Shown here piece by piece: positions 22,661 through 34,648 of a stretch of DNA of 64,000 bases. Numbering within the stretch: position 1 is the stretch's first letter; every line of letters starts with the position of its first letter. The notes beneath the pieces were generated by a model. It made no database searches. It was not told the origin of the DNA and saw only the letters and a program-made list of their open reading frames with translations. The stretch is from Halicephalobus mephisto (taxonomy: Eukaryota; Nematoda; Chromadorea; Rhabditida; Panagrolaimidae): the NCBI GenBank assembly GCA_009193035.1, contig SWDT01000154.1, forward strand, positions 62,001 through 126,000, given 5' to 3'. A program made the translations under genes and the position numbers.

Positions 22661-23940
22661 ATTTTAACAATTTTCTATGTAATCGAGCATGTCCTGAGGC
22701 AAAAATCCCGCTGTTCTCGTCGTTACAACTGCTGGTTTATGAATCTCACTCCAACTACTGATGTAGTCTTTCGTCTTGATTCAATTCATAAGCAGTACAA
22801 TAATGATGTATGTACTTTTGTAATTGATTTTTTAAATTGAGAAATATTGCAATTAAATAGAAAGATTTTTAAAATTTTTGAATTATTATTTACAGCAAAC
22901 GAAGGTAGAAAAAACAATCATTTTGTCCATTGCCTTTATTCGCTATTATTAATTTTTCTCCTATTTCTTTCACAATAGTTTTGAAGATCTTAGGAATTTG
23001 TGTTGAAACAATTTCGTATAATTTTTTCTGTTTTCTAAATATTATGATGTTCTTCAAACTCAAAAAGAGAATTAAAAATGGTCATTAATTTTGACTATTT
23101 TAAAGAAATTTGTAGAATTTTCAGGATCCGTCAACTATGTTATCTTAATGAAAAAATCATTCTGAATAAAAAGAAATATAGCCAGGGTTAGTAAATCCGC
23201 AGATTTTGGGACTGACTAATAACCAGAAATGCTGAATATTTATACAAGATATTTGAAAGTAACTAAGATCACAAAAATCCCCATATACCTTTGCGAAACA
23301 TATTTTTTAAAATAAACTGTTAAAATGTATAGAATAACAAATTTTTAATTAAAGTACTAAAGATATATCCATTGAAAATATTGGATTAAAGCAAATTTTT
23401 GTAATCGTCAATTACTAGTAAAAATAATGAATTTAATTAAACTTTCTTTGTAAAGAAATAATATAAAATTAAACTAAAAGAGAACATAGAAATAGAGCTT
23501 TTCAAAGAATTTTTGAAAAAAAGATTCACAAAAATTAATTTTCTACTGAACTGTAAACTAATTTTTTGATTTTGTAATTTTCGTTTGGTTATCCTCATAA
23601 ATAGAATGAATGATCAGCGAATTAAGGATTTTTCGTCTCTGATCTATTGATGGAAAATTTTTAAAAACTTATTTTGAATTCTTCTGCCATCATCTTAGAT
23701 ATCTGTTAGATCAATTTTTCTTGAATTTTCTTATTTTTTAAAGTATTTGTGATATATATTTAAGAAGTAAGAAAAATTTGACCAGAAGAAAAATTTTAAT
23801 TAGGATTTTGATGTTTGACTAATATGTTACACCCTTCGATAAATCAGAGATAACGACTGCAAGCACATTTTATCATTGATAAGTTAACGGAAAGTTCTAG
23901 AATTGTGATCCTAAATTTAGACGATATTTATTTCGTTAAA

Positions 23941-26921
23941 ATGCCTCTACTGTTTCGCCGCAATTGTAAAGTTGGATGTGGTTATAATAAATCCTTGGAT
24001 TCCTTCATTGATATTTCTGAAGATGCCGTCAATTTTTCTTCAAAAAATGTCAATGAACTTCATTTTGACCCTCCCAAAGATTTATCCTTAGACAAAATTA
24101 CATTGGTGAGATTTTCTTTTTTTTTAAGCAAATTTATTTTCAGAATTTAGAAATGGAATCAGTTATTTTCACAAGAATATCGAAAATACCTTGGGTCTTT
24201 TATTCCTGATGATGGAGGAGATTATTGGTTATTGCATTGTCGGGTTACAAAAAGAACAGAAAGTTGTGAAAAACCAGCAAAAGATCCACTAAATTGTAGT
24301 TATTTCGTTTCTGAAATACAATTTGGAAAAATTGTGACAATTATTTTTCCAAAAACAAATTTCCCAGATAATGAAAATGAGGTTAGTGGAATTTCTTAAT
24401 TTTATATTAAATTTAAAAATATTACAGGTTCATGAAATTTTCAAGAAAGAGAAGTTGAACGATATTCAAAGAAGTGTTGAATGCAGAATGTCAGTGAATT
24501 TTGGTGAATATAAGGAAAAAAATTTAAGGGATGTACTCGATCTTTTGAAAAAAGAAAATGATAGATGTGATTCTGCTGTTTTTTTTAAATATAAAAAATT
24601 GAATAATGACTACAGAAATACGGTAATTGAAAAAGAAGAAAATCTTAGACACAATTTAACCTTGATTTACATGATCTACAGAAAGATTAAGAAGTTAGAA
24701 ACAGATAATTCTTCAAATATTTTGAATTCGGAATCTTTTGAAAAAAGATCATTCAAGGAAGCCAGTAGAATATTAAAGGAAACCATAAACGACTTCCAAT
24801 CTAATGAAAAAAAAATTTCCAGCATATGTCAAACATTAAAATTCTTGTTTCATTTTTTCTTATATTACATTCAATGCTCTATTGAGAACGGAAGTAATAT
24901 AGATGAGAAAGGTGATTTTCTAGACTGTACTGATAGACTAGAAGCATATTTTAAAGATCTCAATCAAAGATTCACATCAAAAAATGGTAACAAATCGGCA
25001 ATAGAAACAAACCCATTAACAAAGTTAGTTATTATTGAAATCAAAATATAATAGAATTTTCAGGAAACAAGAACAATCACCTAAAAAAATATGTCAAACT
25101 TGTAGCAAAGGATTTTCTTCTAATGCTTATTATACACATATTAAGACTTGTGGAAAAACAAAGGAAGAAATTGCAGAGTATGGCAATAATTGTCCTTATT
25201 GCAGTAAACCCCATGGTACTCAACAACAGTTGAGACAGCATGTTAAACGTTGTAAAAAAAATCCGCCAGAGATGTTGAAATATCCATGCTCACACTGTAA
25301 CAAAAAGTTTGCTGATACAGATGTATTAAACCGACATTTAAATGATGTAGGTAAAATTCCATGTCAGACTTGTAAGAAGAAATATTCAAACGCCTACTTA
25401 ACCTTTCATTCATTTAATTGTGAATTTAACATATTATCGTTAGAAGAAAGATATAAGAAAGGATTTGTCTGCAGTATTTGCGATAAACCTTTTCCATCAG
25501 ACAAATATTTGAATTATCATCAGAATTCTTATCATAATAATACTAACGCTAATCTGACCTCTTGTGAACATGGGGATTGTAATTTTAAAGGCAATACAAT
25601 AAAAAAGAAGAGGCATGAATTCAATTATCATAAATTACGAAGATGTTCAAAATGTAACTATAATGTTGATGGAAAGATCAACCTAAATATTCATAAAAAA
25701 TATGGGTGTTTAGCTCAGCGTCCCCATCCAAATGAAGATCCTCAATCCTTAACAAAAGAAAAAGCAGAAAATATTTTAAAGAAAATAGAGAAGAATGCAA
25801 AAGAAAAAACAGATTATTATTGTTATGGAATCATTCACTACAATGAAATAATTGAAGAAAATTTTAAAGAAAAAATTTTCTATGTTGGTCGTGGTAGAGG
25901 TGCTCGGTGTATGACACATTTCAACAGTTCTCAAAAGAAAAAAACTTTAAATATGCACGACTATATGAATGAATTATTAAACAACAATCAAACCATTGGG
26001 ATAGTACATTTTATAAACGAAATAACTTATGAAAAGGCTAAAATAATTGAAAAGTTTTTATTGTGTTCACTGAAAGATCAGTTAAAGAATTCTTATACTC
26101 CATCTGTGAATCTAACTTCAGAATCTGCACTAACAGAAGAGCATCAAGAAAAGTTATTAGAAAATCTCATGAAACAAGCGAAGAAAAAAATTTGGCTACA
26201 CAAGAAATTATGGAGTCGTTCTTCAATTTATGAAAAGAATAATTTATCCGAAGATACTAATAATGAATTAATATCTTATACGGAACAAATCTTTAAATTG
26301 CAATCCAGGAACGAAGGGTATATTTATTGTTATTTCAAATTAAATGAAGAAAATTCCAATAAAAAACCCGAAAGTTTTAAATTAAATAAAAATAACAGTA
26401 TTCCTTTCTACATTGGTCGAGGTCATAGATCTAGAGTATACTATCATCTTAATGAACATGCTAATAAGGATCGACAACAAGCTCTAATGTCTCTTTTGCG
26501 AAAAGGAAGCTTAATTTGTAAAAAGCTAATAACTGAAATTTCACTAACTATGGCAGAGGAACTTGAAGCCATCCTTATTCGATATTGGAAACCAGAATCG
26601 AACAAGGTTGAACATTTATTAGGATGGGGTGGACAAACACTCACCTCTCAAGAAGAAGTTTCATTAGCCAATTATTTATTATATTCTGAAATGGCAAAGG
26701 ACGTTTCTCTAGAAAGATATATGAAATCTGAAGAAAAATCAAAGAATGATAATAATTCAATAAATGATATAGGATTAGATGATAGTGATAGCGATAATGA
26801 AAACGATGATGAATCAGAAAACAATGGAATGCCAGATGATGAACTTATGGAATATTGTAATGCCAGTGAAGATTCTGATGGTAACGAAGACTCCTTTCTG
26901 GATAATTCTGATAGTCCGTAA
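23941..26921 (+). CDS. Unknown-family protein C: A/B-type N-terminus, zinc fingers, two GIY-YIG-like nuclease domains, 949 aa
   Basis: Exons 23941-24105, 24151-24381, 24428-25023 and 25064-26921 join in frame. Residues 1-330 match genes A and B: 'CKVGCGYNKSL' near the N-terminus, 'NCSYFVSEIQFGKIVTIIF' closing exon 2, then the helical region. From ~340 to 548 follow about seven Cys/His zinc fingers (for example 'CPYCSKPHGTQQQLRQH', 'CSICDKPFPSDKYLNYH'). Two GIY-YIG-like domains then appear: ~578-686 with 'FYVGRGRGARCMTHF' and Glu in 'KIIEKFLL', and ~748-857 with 'FYIGRGHRSRVYYHL' and Glu in 'AEELEAIL'. The YVG/YIG, conserved Arg and helical Glu needed for DNA cleavage are present in both; the first 'GIY' strand is altered. 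The closest known type is LEM-3/ANKLE1 nuclease. An Asp/Glu-rich tail ends it. It probably binds and may cut nucleic acid in the nucleus; function unknown. The second exon's acceptor must lie after an in-frame TAG, giving TTTAG. Confidence 0.75.
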
Positions 26922-27022
26922 GGATGAAATGTGAAAAAATTATTGATTTAACTTTCATGCGACCATAATTTTTTGATTGCTATTTTATTTTACTGATGTT
27001 TTATTATAAAATGTTAATAATT

Positions 27023-30000
27023 TCAAGTTCTGAACTCAGAAGCACAAGGCATTCTGCAGATTCTCTTTTCCAGATCGGGAGCTGAACAAGCCGGATCGTC
27101 GTCCAGCTGATCCAGAGCCCTCAGGACTGTTCTTCTTCTGAATTGGGTTCCTTCCCCGCAACTGACAGAACAACGAGACCAAGGAGACCACATCCCGACT
27201 CGACAAGATTTTCTTGCTGAAATTTGACGTTTTATAAAAATAAAATTTACTCTAATAACTCACCACAAGGTCTCTCTTCACAGTGTCTTTCTTGAATTAG
27301 GTGTTCTGCCGGAGGACACGGGGTTCCTCCATTACGGGCGAATTCCTTGATGATCCTGTTCCTTGTTCGTTTTCCTCGTCCACAGGTTACCGAACAATTG
27401 CCCCAAGGAGACCATTCAGAAACGACGCAAGGAACTGGCTCACCTCCGTCATCCACAACTCCATCGTCTTCTCCAAATTCATTAATGAGTTGATGACCTG
27501 GCACTGAAATAAAAAAGATATTAAGTGTCCAGAAATATTAGAAAACGATTTTTGAAAAATTAATACCAAAAAGAAACCTATATCGGTTTTGGCAGCCATA
27601 TAGAGAAGTCTCGTATCTTTTTTGAAGCAAGATGTCTTTGTAAAAAATCCCACTTGTAAGAATTCATCCATATGTAATTTTAAAAAATATAAGAAACCTC
27701 CTTATGATTGTCAAATACAGATATAACTCTTTCTTTACTCTTATTACTTCTAATAATTGCTTATAGTGTCGTACTATTGTTGAAATATAAGTTAATCCTA
27801 ACTCGATTAACTCAAAAATTATCCGTATGCAATACACCGTAGGGAAGCAGATATCATGTTATTGTTCTTTGCTTTATAGCTAAACTTCCATATTCTTGAG
27901 ACAGAAACTACTAAAAAAAGCATTCAAAGAGATAACTTGAATATTAGGGATTGTAAAATACTGTAGGGTATGAACAAATTTCTCGGTTGTTTGCATTAAA
28001 ACTTGTTATTATAGATGTTAAGACAGAAACTATACTCGGAAAAGAGAATTCAAAGAGATAACCTGAATATTAAGGACTATAGAATACTGTAGAACTTGAG
28101 TGAGACTTCCGGTTGTCTTTTGTGAGTGTTAGATATACAATTATTGTCTGTGCCTTATTGTTGAGAAAAGATCAGTGATTTCTTCCTGTTTCCTATCCGA
28201 ACACACATGAACCTTATTATTGCCAGTGTTCCCTATTATTCGTGGTTCCTATTTTCTCATTTTGTCTAGGACCAACCCAAGAACAGTAAAATGATCTCCT
28301 CTAACTTTAAATTTCTTCTAGTAAAAACTCACAAATAGCCTTGTTCGTCGAGAAATCCGGGATGCAGAAGGATTTGCATTCCTCTTCTGTCTCAAACTGG
28401 TTCCTATTTCCTTTGCACCCGGTGTAGATGAATCTCTCGCACATTTTGGTTTCATTATTGAACCAGTACCTGGGGAAAGTACCCTTACATTGTCCTTCTT
28501 CCTTTTCTTCTTGACAGATTTCCTCTGAATGAGCCCCAATTAGCCTTCTGCAGGAGGCCACTTGGCATCTCTCTTGCTCCATCAAGTTGATGTTTGTGCA
28601 TTCTTGTTCATGTTCCGCGTAGAAGAAAAGTCTAGTCCTGATTCTGACACCATCATCACAGGAAGCACTGCACGGACTCCAATCGCTCCAGGAAGTAGTT
28701 CTGCAAAGAGGATTCGGAGTGACGGAACAGTCGTCCCCGTTGTCTCCTATGCAAGCTTCCCTAGAGATGAGCTCGACGGATTTACAAGTGGATTCTTCTT
28801 CTTTGTTCAAGAGGGTTCTTTCACGCTGTCTGACCCCTCTTCCACAACTGACACTGCATGAAGACCATTCCTTCCAACTAGACACCGCGCATTTCGAATT
28901 AAAGGCATCTGAATCGCTGCATTCGTTGATTTTGGCGTTGCAGAATTGTCTCTCAGTTGTCTGCCTGTGGCAATGGAACATTTGAGCTTTGATGGGGAAG
29001 ACGAAAACTCTGCTTCTCATCCTGATTCCTTTTCCACAAGTAGCCGAACAAAGAGACCAGGATTCCCAATTAGAAACCATGCATTCTCTTCTATCTTTGT
29101 ACTCTTCGTCTTCGCTAATATTTGTGGCGTTGAATGCTTCCTTCTGGTACTCTTCTGTGGATTTACACTGATTAGGAACCACTTGGGATCGTTTAATAAT
29201 CAATCTAGCCAAAGGCGGGATTTCGTTACTTGTTTCTGAATAAAATGGACTTCTGGGATCCGTCTTAGTCGTGATAGGAATGATGGGATGTCTTGGTTCG
29301 GCCGGGCTATTCGGAGACATGTAAGTCGGTCCGTCATCGGTTCCAGCATCGAAAGGAAGAAGATCGAACACCCTTTCCTCTGCCCAAGTACAATCTGGCA
29401 GACACAAGTTAATTTGAGAAATCCCCACACACCAGTCAGGACTAGGACCGAACATGGCAGCTAATGACGCCAGATGATGGTACTTGTTCACGTGGAAGTG
29501 GCCCGTGGTCCGGCCTTGGACTTCTGGGTACCAAAGACCTTTCATTTTTATTATTGTCCTGATTTCACTGGCATTCGCTTTCATCTCCTGCTCTCCCTTG
29601 TAAGTATTGCCCCATTCGGCAATTTCCTTCATCCCATCAGAGGAAATCTCCCCAAACTTCCACATGACGTACTTGTTCGAATGACTAGCTCCAAGCAGAT
29701 CCGTAAAGTGAGTCAAGTGCAACACTAAATCCCCTATATACAGAATCCTCTCTGAATAAACTTACAAGTAGGATAGTCCTTGGGATGAGTCTCCTTCGAC
29801 CAGATCCCGATGAATTCAACGTCGTATTTAGCTTCGTCACAAGCACAACATTCTGTATTGGGATCATCAACGGGGATCGCCTTCTGGAACCCTTCAACTG
29901 CACAGAACCGCTTTGTTAATTCGTTCTCGTCAGCGTACCAAGTGCTTCTGGATTGGATAACACTAGCTCGGAAGACCACACAAGCATCTCCGGCTTCTGG

Positions 30001-30501
30001 AGCACGCCAAGTGACGTGGATAGAAGTCTTCGGACGGAGATTAGAGTGACTTACTCCTGCGCTTCTGCAGTTTGGAGCTACTCTGGCATCTCCTCGATCG
30101 CGTCGTCGCTGAATTTGCAGGATAGAAAATGAGAAATAAATAAAATACAAACCTTTGGAATATCGAATTTTCCAGCAGGTCTTCCATCTTCAAACTGTGC
30201 AATGATCCCGAACCCTCTGAATGTCTGGACAGTGTAAGCTGTTTGCCAGCCACGTAAGGATACTTAGAAATTATTGTTATCCAAAATCACTACATATGCG
30301 AAACTTACTTTTGTAGCTCTTCCCCGGGATATATCCACTTACATCATTTGAATCCTTTTCTGAAGTGGGCAGAATCTCCAAGCTGAATCCATTGCTTCCA
30401 GGTCTTGGAGCTCCTTTCGCTTCGTAAAGTCGATGAGAGCAATCCTGTTGTCCACTCGAGAATCCGAAAACAAAAACAAAAAGTAACCAAAACCACCTCA
30501 T
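27023..30501 (-). CDS. spon-1: F-spondin, 823 aa
   Basis: Six exons (30501-30309, 30262-30153, 30108-29766, 29724-28333, 27503-27264, 27216-27023) join in frame. Domain order: signal peptide (~1-18), reeler domain (~20-165, including 'GWQTAYTVQTFRGFG'), spondin_N (~195-400, 'CACDEAKYDVEFIGIWS' and 'SPDWCVGISQINLC'), three thrombospondin type 1 repeats (~429, 494, 557; WxxWSxCSxxCGxG), a Kunitz domain (~624-679, 'FIYTGCKGNRNQFETEEEC'), then two further TSP1 repeats (~699-757 and 764-815). This equals the C. elegans SPON-1 plan and length. It is a secreted extracellular-matrix protein placed in basement membranes, used in muscle attachment and neuron positioning. Each TSP1 repeat keeps its tryptophans and cysteines. 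Intron 4 (27504-28332) is the only long intron and contains a duplicated segment. Confidence 0.93.
27896..28115. repeat. Direct duplication inside spon-1 intron 4
   Basis: A segment at about 27896-27992 ('gagacagaaactac', 'gagataacttgaatatta', 'aatactgtagggtatgaa') recurs at about 28017-28115 ('agacagaaactata', 'gagataacctgaatatta', 'aatactgtagaacttga') with ~80% identity by eye, offset ~120 bp. Confidence 0.7.
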
Positions 30502-31246
30502 TTAGTCGAACAATTGCTAGACAAGTCTGATTTTTTCGCACTTTACGTTGGGAATGAGGAAAAGAGTGATTTGTGGCGATCTTAGCTGAGATCCCATCTG
30601 GCAAGAAACAAATCTGTCTAGCATTGGCTGACCGTCGTGATTTATGGGAAGTAGATCGGGAAAGAGGAAATGCGCATATCTGGGCTTTGACCTTTGCTCA
30701 TTTGAAGAATAGTTGAGCAAAGGCATTAAAGGTTAATTTTTGTTCAAAATCGATAAGTCCGAAAACAGATAATATGGTGAAATAACCTGGAGTAGTAGTG
30801 TTTACGAAGAAGTCACATGAAATCTATACGACAAATGCTAATGGATCAGTCGTGGAATCGATATATATATCTGTGTAATAACTCAGCACTATTATCCAGT
30901 TTGTAAGTTTCCAGCTTAATCAGGGGAATTTAGTATTCATTCTTATTAACAAATTACTTTTGATTCTCTTAGATTATTATTTTTAATATTTCTAGCAGTA
31001 TATTCAGTAAAATATCCATACAGTAACTGAATTCTCTATAATAGTTAAGGATTAGTTTTCCACAATGACAATTCGGTTTCTAAACGCCTTCAATCGTATT
31101 AAAGAGCAATTTTTCATTTATTGGATTTGAATAATTGCCTCCTTAAGTAATGTTATTTTTTAAATAAAGATTTCTATAAAATTGATTTATTACGGAGGGA
31201 TAAACTTGAAGGTTAACAATTGACAAATAAATTCATTGATTATTTT
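30502..31246. other. Upstream region of spon-1
   Basis: Intergenic between the spon-1 start and the decayed 3' tail of gene B. It should hold the spon-1 promoter. I recognise no repeat or RNA gene. Confidence 0.35.
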
Positions 31247-31477
31247 TACCTAAATACAACTCAATGATGTGCCGAGTATGGTTATCAAAGTTCACATTTA
31301 GAATATCTATCAGGACACTTCTGATTTATCCTTCATTTGCGTTTTTTAAAATAATGCTGAATATACAATGTTTATATGAGTTTTTCTGTCATCTTTATTT
31401 CAAATTCCCTAAGGATTTGCACAGATTAAGGGAAGGACATTGGTATTATTGGACGTTCGATCAGGTATTATTAGATT
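31247..31477 (-). pseudogene. Untranslated, decayed tail of gene B
   Basis: Past the stop of gene B the sequence still resembles gene A's C-terminal tail. On the minus strand 'NVNFDNHTRHIIELYLG' (about 31250-31300) matches 'GVDLDSHTEHIIELYLD' in A. The intervening stretch has stops in all frames. Either gene B lost its last ~75 residues through mutation, or a short unrecognised intron rejoins it. Confidence 0.55.
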
Positions 31478-33332
31478 TTATAACTGACGTTGCATATGAT
31501 TGCAGACGAATATGTTATTTATATGCTTTTTCGATCCACAAGAACAGAAGAAAGTCATATCTTTGTGATAAACAACGTTTCCACATTTAGTGCATATCCA
31601 TCTTCTTAAATCATCAGTACAGTAATCTGGACACTTAGATTCAAACACAACTGAGTCAGAAGGAATTTTTTCTGGGGGTTTTTCTTTTTTGAAGAAATTA
31701 AGGGAAAGTGTTTTTTCTGCTCCTGTCATATTGATGAACCCGAACAGAATTTTCTTGTTGTCCTCATCCCCCATATATGGTTCAGTTGCTTCGTTATCAT
31801 TGATCACTGGAAGTTGAGTAAATGCTAATGTTTGTCGAAGTACTTTAACAACTTCTTCATAACCAGGAGTGATTCCAATGAAGAAATGCATACAGTTGGT
31901 CCATTTCCCGTTGACTTTCATGGGGAACCAAGTGTTCAATTTTGTCAACCATATTTTTATTTCGTCGATAGTTCCTGGGATATTGTTCCCTTCGTGCATA
32001 TCAATTGTGTTATTCATCGAGTACTTAATGTATTCAGTGTAGCAAAAGAAAAGTTTCTTCAGAATCGGGTACATTTTTAAAAAGTCATTTTTATCCATTG
32101 ATTTGTAATCAGCTCTTGTTTTTTTGAGGTTGTTACAGATATTGATAAAAGAATTTTCTTCCGAGTTGGAATCCGGAAGAATATCTGGATATCCAACTTT
32201 TTCCATTTTCATTTCAATTTTGCGATAAAGACAGTAAAGATATGAAAGAAATTCCTTAAATTTACTTTCATAACTGATGCTTTGTTGAATTCCTCGGACC
32301 AATTCGTCACAGCTAAACCAGATAGGTTCATTGTCCTTAAAAATCCTCTCTTCTTCTATTTCTTTCATGAAATCCAGGAATTCTCCAAGAGTCATTTCTC
32401 TGATTTCGTCGTAATTGATCAAAATTCGGCATTTAGTGTTCTTTTGAACTTCATCGAAATTTTTGGTCATAAATAAAACGTCTATCTGAAAAATATTGTT
32501 TTGTAAAGTAAATTGACGAAGAAAATCAAAAAATTTGCAAAATCTACTTTTAACATACTTATTTTTTATGATGCAAAAATTGTTATTTATATGGGATTTT
32601 GTGAATTTGTATAAAAATTAAACTTAATTTTCTATTAGTAAAAAAGTTTGTTGATAAATCTCACTGTTGTGGACACATAGTCCCCATGACCGGAGATATT
32701 CAGAATACCGAAGTCTTAACAATCCCTTTTCTTCATTGAGGAGTATAAAAGGGAACACTTCGGTGTATCGGGGTGACCTCCCTGAGTGTAGCTTTAATAG
32801 TAATATTGTTCCTATTCTTATATTTGTGTCTTATTGTTAAGTAAAGACATAACACTCACCATGGAAGTTAATGGTGGAAATCCTACTTTTGGGAACTGTA
32901 CTCTCAAGTTTATGCCGTAGTAGATCTGCTTAACAAAATGACTGCAGTTAGGTGGATACTGTGGAAGCTTTGCAGATTCTTTGCGCTGTCTCAAAAGACA
33001 ACATTGAACATCAAAATATTCAGCGTTATCGAAGACAATTTGCCAATTTAGTAGATTTTTGAAACTTGGTTCCAGAAAAGAACTTATGTATTCCTAAAAT
33101 ATCCACGATAAACTTAGTTATTGCACAAGAAACTCACGCAACATGTGATGTTAGTTGACGACAACGAATTAGCAGAATGCCACCACTCTTTCATGTTCGT
33201 CGATATGACATTAGGAGGTTCTCCTTCAACAGGTATCAATTGGTGGAAAGGTTTATGGTATCCCCATCCTAGTTCACATTTACAACCCATACATTTCAGG
33301 CTACGTTTAAGCCAAACAGAGAAAAAATCCAT
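31478..33332 (-). CDS. Unknown-family protein B with C-terminal zinc ribbon, 478 aa
   Basis: Exons 33332-33138, 33093-32860 and 32485-31478 join in frame. It is a clear paralogue of gene A. Near the start is 'CMGCKCELGWGYHK', and exon 2 (234 nt, same length as A) ends 'NCSHFVKQIYYGINLRVQF'. The helical region begins 'TKNFDEVQKNTKCRILINY', and the zinc ribbon is W-I-C-x2-C-G ... C-S-C-G ... C-x-H at about 436-470. Compared with A, the protein stops about 60 residues early, directly after the ribbon, with remnants of the missing tail downstream. Intron 2 contains a solo LTR whose target duplication overlaps the splice donor. Possible starts are M1 or the internal Met before the Cys module (A begins at the equivalent of the latter). 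No family name or function can be given. Confidence 0.65.
32665..32854. mobile_element. Solo LTR, 190 bp, with 5-bp target duplication
   Basis: The element begins 'tgttgtggacacatag' and ends 'gtaaagacataaca', so it has TGTT...AACA termini. It is flanked on both sides by ctcac (32660-32664 and 32855-32859), a 5-bp target duplication. Inside is a TATA-like 'gtataaaaggg' (about 32742), as in LTR promoters. No internal retrotransposon coding region is present, so this is a solo LTR or an LTR-derived insertion within intron 2 of gene B. Confidence 0.7.
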
Positions 33333-33741
33333 ATTTTGTAATTAATAACGGATCCAAAAATCAATCAGGTGAAAACAAGAAGGATCAAATGTATCACAAT
33401 GTTCAGTACTTCAAGAGCAAAACTGATAGCTTATCACAAAACCAAGTCCCGGAAAATGAAACCTTTAATTTGCTTGTTTGTACATATTTTGGACAATCGA
33501 ACGATTGCAACCTATAACTCTTATGAAAGATTTTTAAAATAAACCTTAAAATCAAAATAGTCAAAAAATACAAATTTATTTAAAATAATATTTAAAGTAG
33601 AAATAGAATATTTCAGTCTCTTTCATCAGCTATCTCAGATATATGGTAAATTAATATATATTTACCAAAAACTCCTAAAAAAGTCAAAAATTGATTTTTA
33701 AATTCGATTTTCTAATTTTTGGATTATGGACTTTTTCAAAT

Positions 33742-33990
33742 CTTCGGGTAGTAAAGCGGTTAGTATACATGACGTGAAACTCATGAGAGCCACGTTCGAG
33801 TCCTGGCCCGAAGACTGCAGATCCAGGTCTTGCCAGCAGCGATCTGGCTACAAACGATTAAGACGCACTTATCAAAAAAAAGCGAGGTCAGAAAGACCGA
33901 AAAGACGATCCTAGTAAGAGGAAGAATCCCCTGAAGGTGATCAGAAAGGCTGAGATGCGCGAACAATAGAGGAGAAAAATCCAAAAACCT
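33742..33990 (+). mobile_element. tRNA-derived SINE-like unit (or tRNA pseudogene with tail)
   Basis: Positions 33742-33813 fold as a tRNA. The acceptor arms 'cttcggg' and 'cccgaag' pair perfectly. The D arm 'agtaaagcggttagtat' resembles box A. The anticodon stem 'catga'/'tcatg' is perfect, with an 8-nt loop instead of 7, and the T arm is 'ccacgttcgagtcctgg' with a perfect box B 'gttcgagtcc'. The sequence after the T arm continues in a non-AT-rich body to about 33990, unlike its surroundings, as in SINEs with a tRNA head. The oversized loop argues against a working tRNA. Confidence 0.6.
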
Positions 33991-34648
33991 GAGGATATCA
34001 TGTTTGTAACCCTATATTGTAATTGCTTTGAAACGTTCGATAAAGTGCTAAAAGTGAAATTTTTCGTTTATATAATCATTAATCTTGATTTCGGTTTTTA
34101 GTTGTTTACTTTTTTAACAAAATCATCCATCATAAATGCCGAAAAATGACAAACGTGAACCTTTCAGAAATCGGCTCATCGATCATGTAATTTCACAACT
34201 AACAATTTTTAAAAAAAAACAACTCAACACTGGTCTTTAGTATTTTCAACTTTTTATTAAAGTTGCTGAAATTTGTTTACAGTACTTCAATTTGAATATA
34301 TTGAGCTTTGGATACGGTAGCTGTTTTTGGAAACGAAATGGAATGAAAATATATTGAAGTTTTTTCTTCAAAAATAAATTATTTTTATTTGAAATCCATG
34401 ATCCTAAGAAAGTAAAAGTACAAAACTTTACGATTAGAAAAGTTAACTTTGAAGTAAAATTCGAAATCTACAAATTTAATCATCACAATTTTGAGTATTT
34501 TTTAGTTACATTTAAAAATGATTATTTTTCGATTCTAGTCAAGAAATTCCGGAAAATTAAATTAGCAGTTAATTTCCCAACACGCAATCTCAGTTCTTTT
34601 AAATTTGTCATAAAATTTCAAAAAAAACAAAAGCTAGTCCAGAATAAT

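Larger units (their letters stand above)
21207..23940. other. Intergenic stretch with repeats and a decayed fragment
   Basis: It holds a family 2 MITE-like fragment (about 21725-21835), a simple repeat (22078-22190) and a coding remnant (about 22390-22660). The section 22860-23940 is AT-rich with no feature recognised; it presumably contains the promoter of gene C. Confidence 0.45.
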
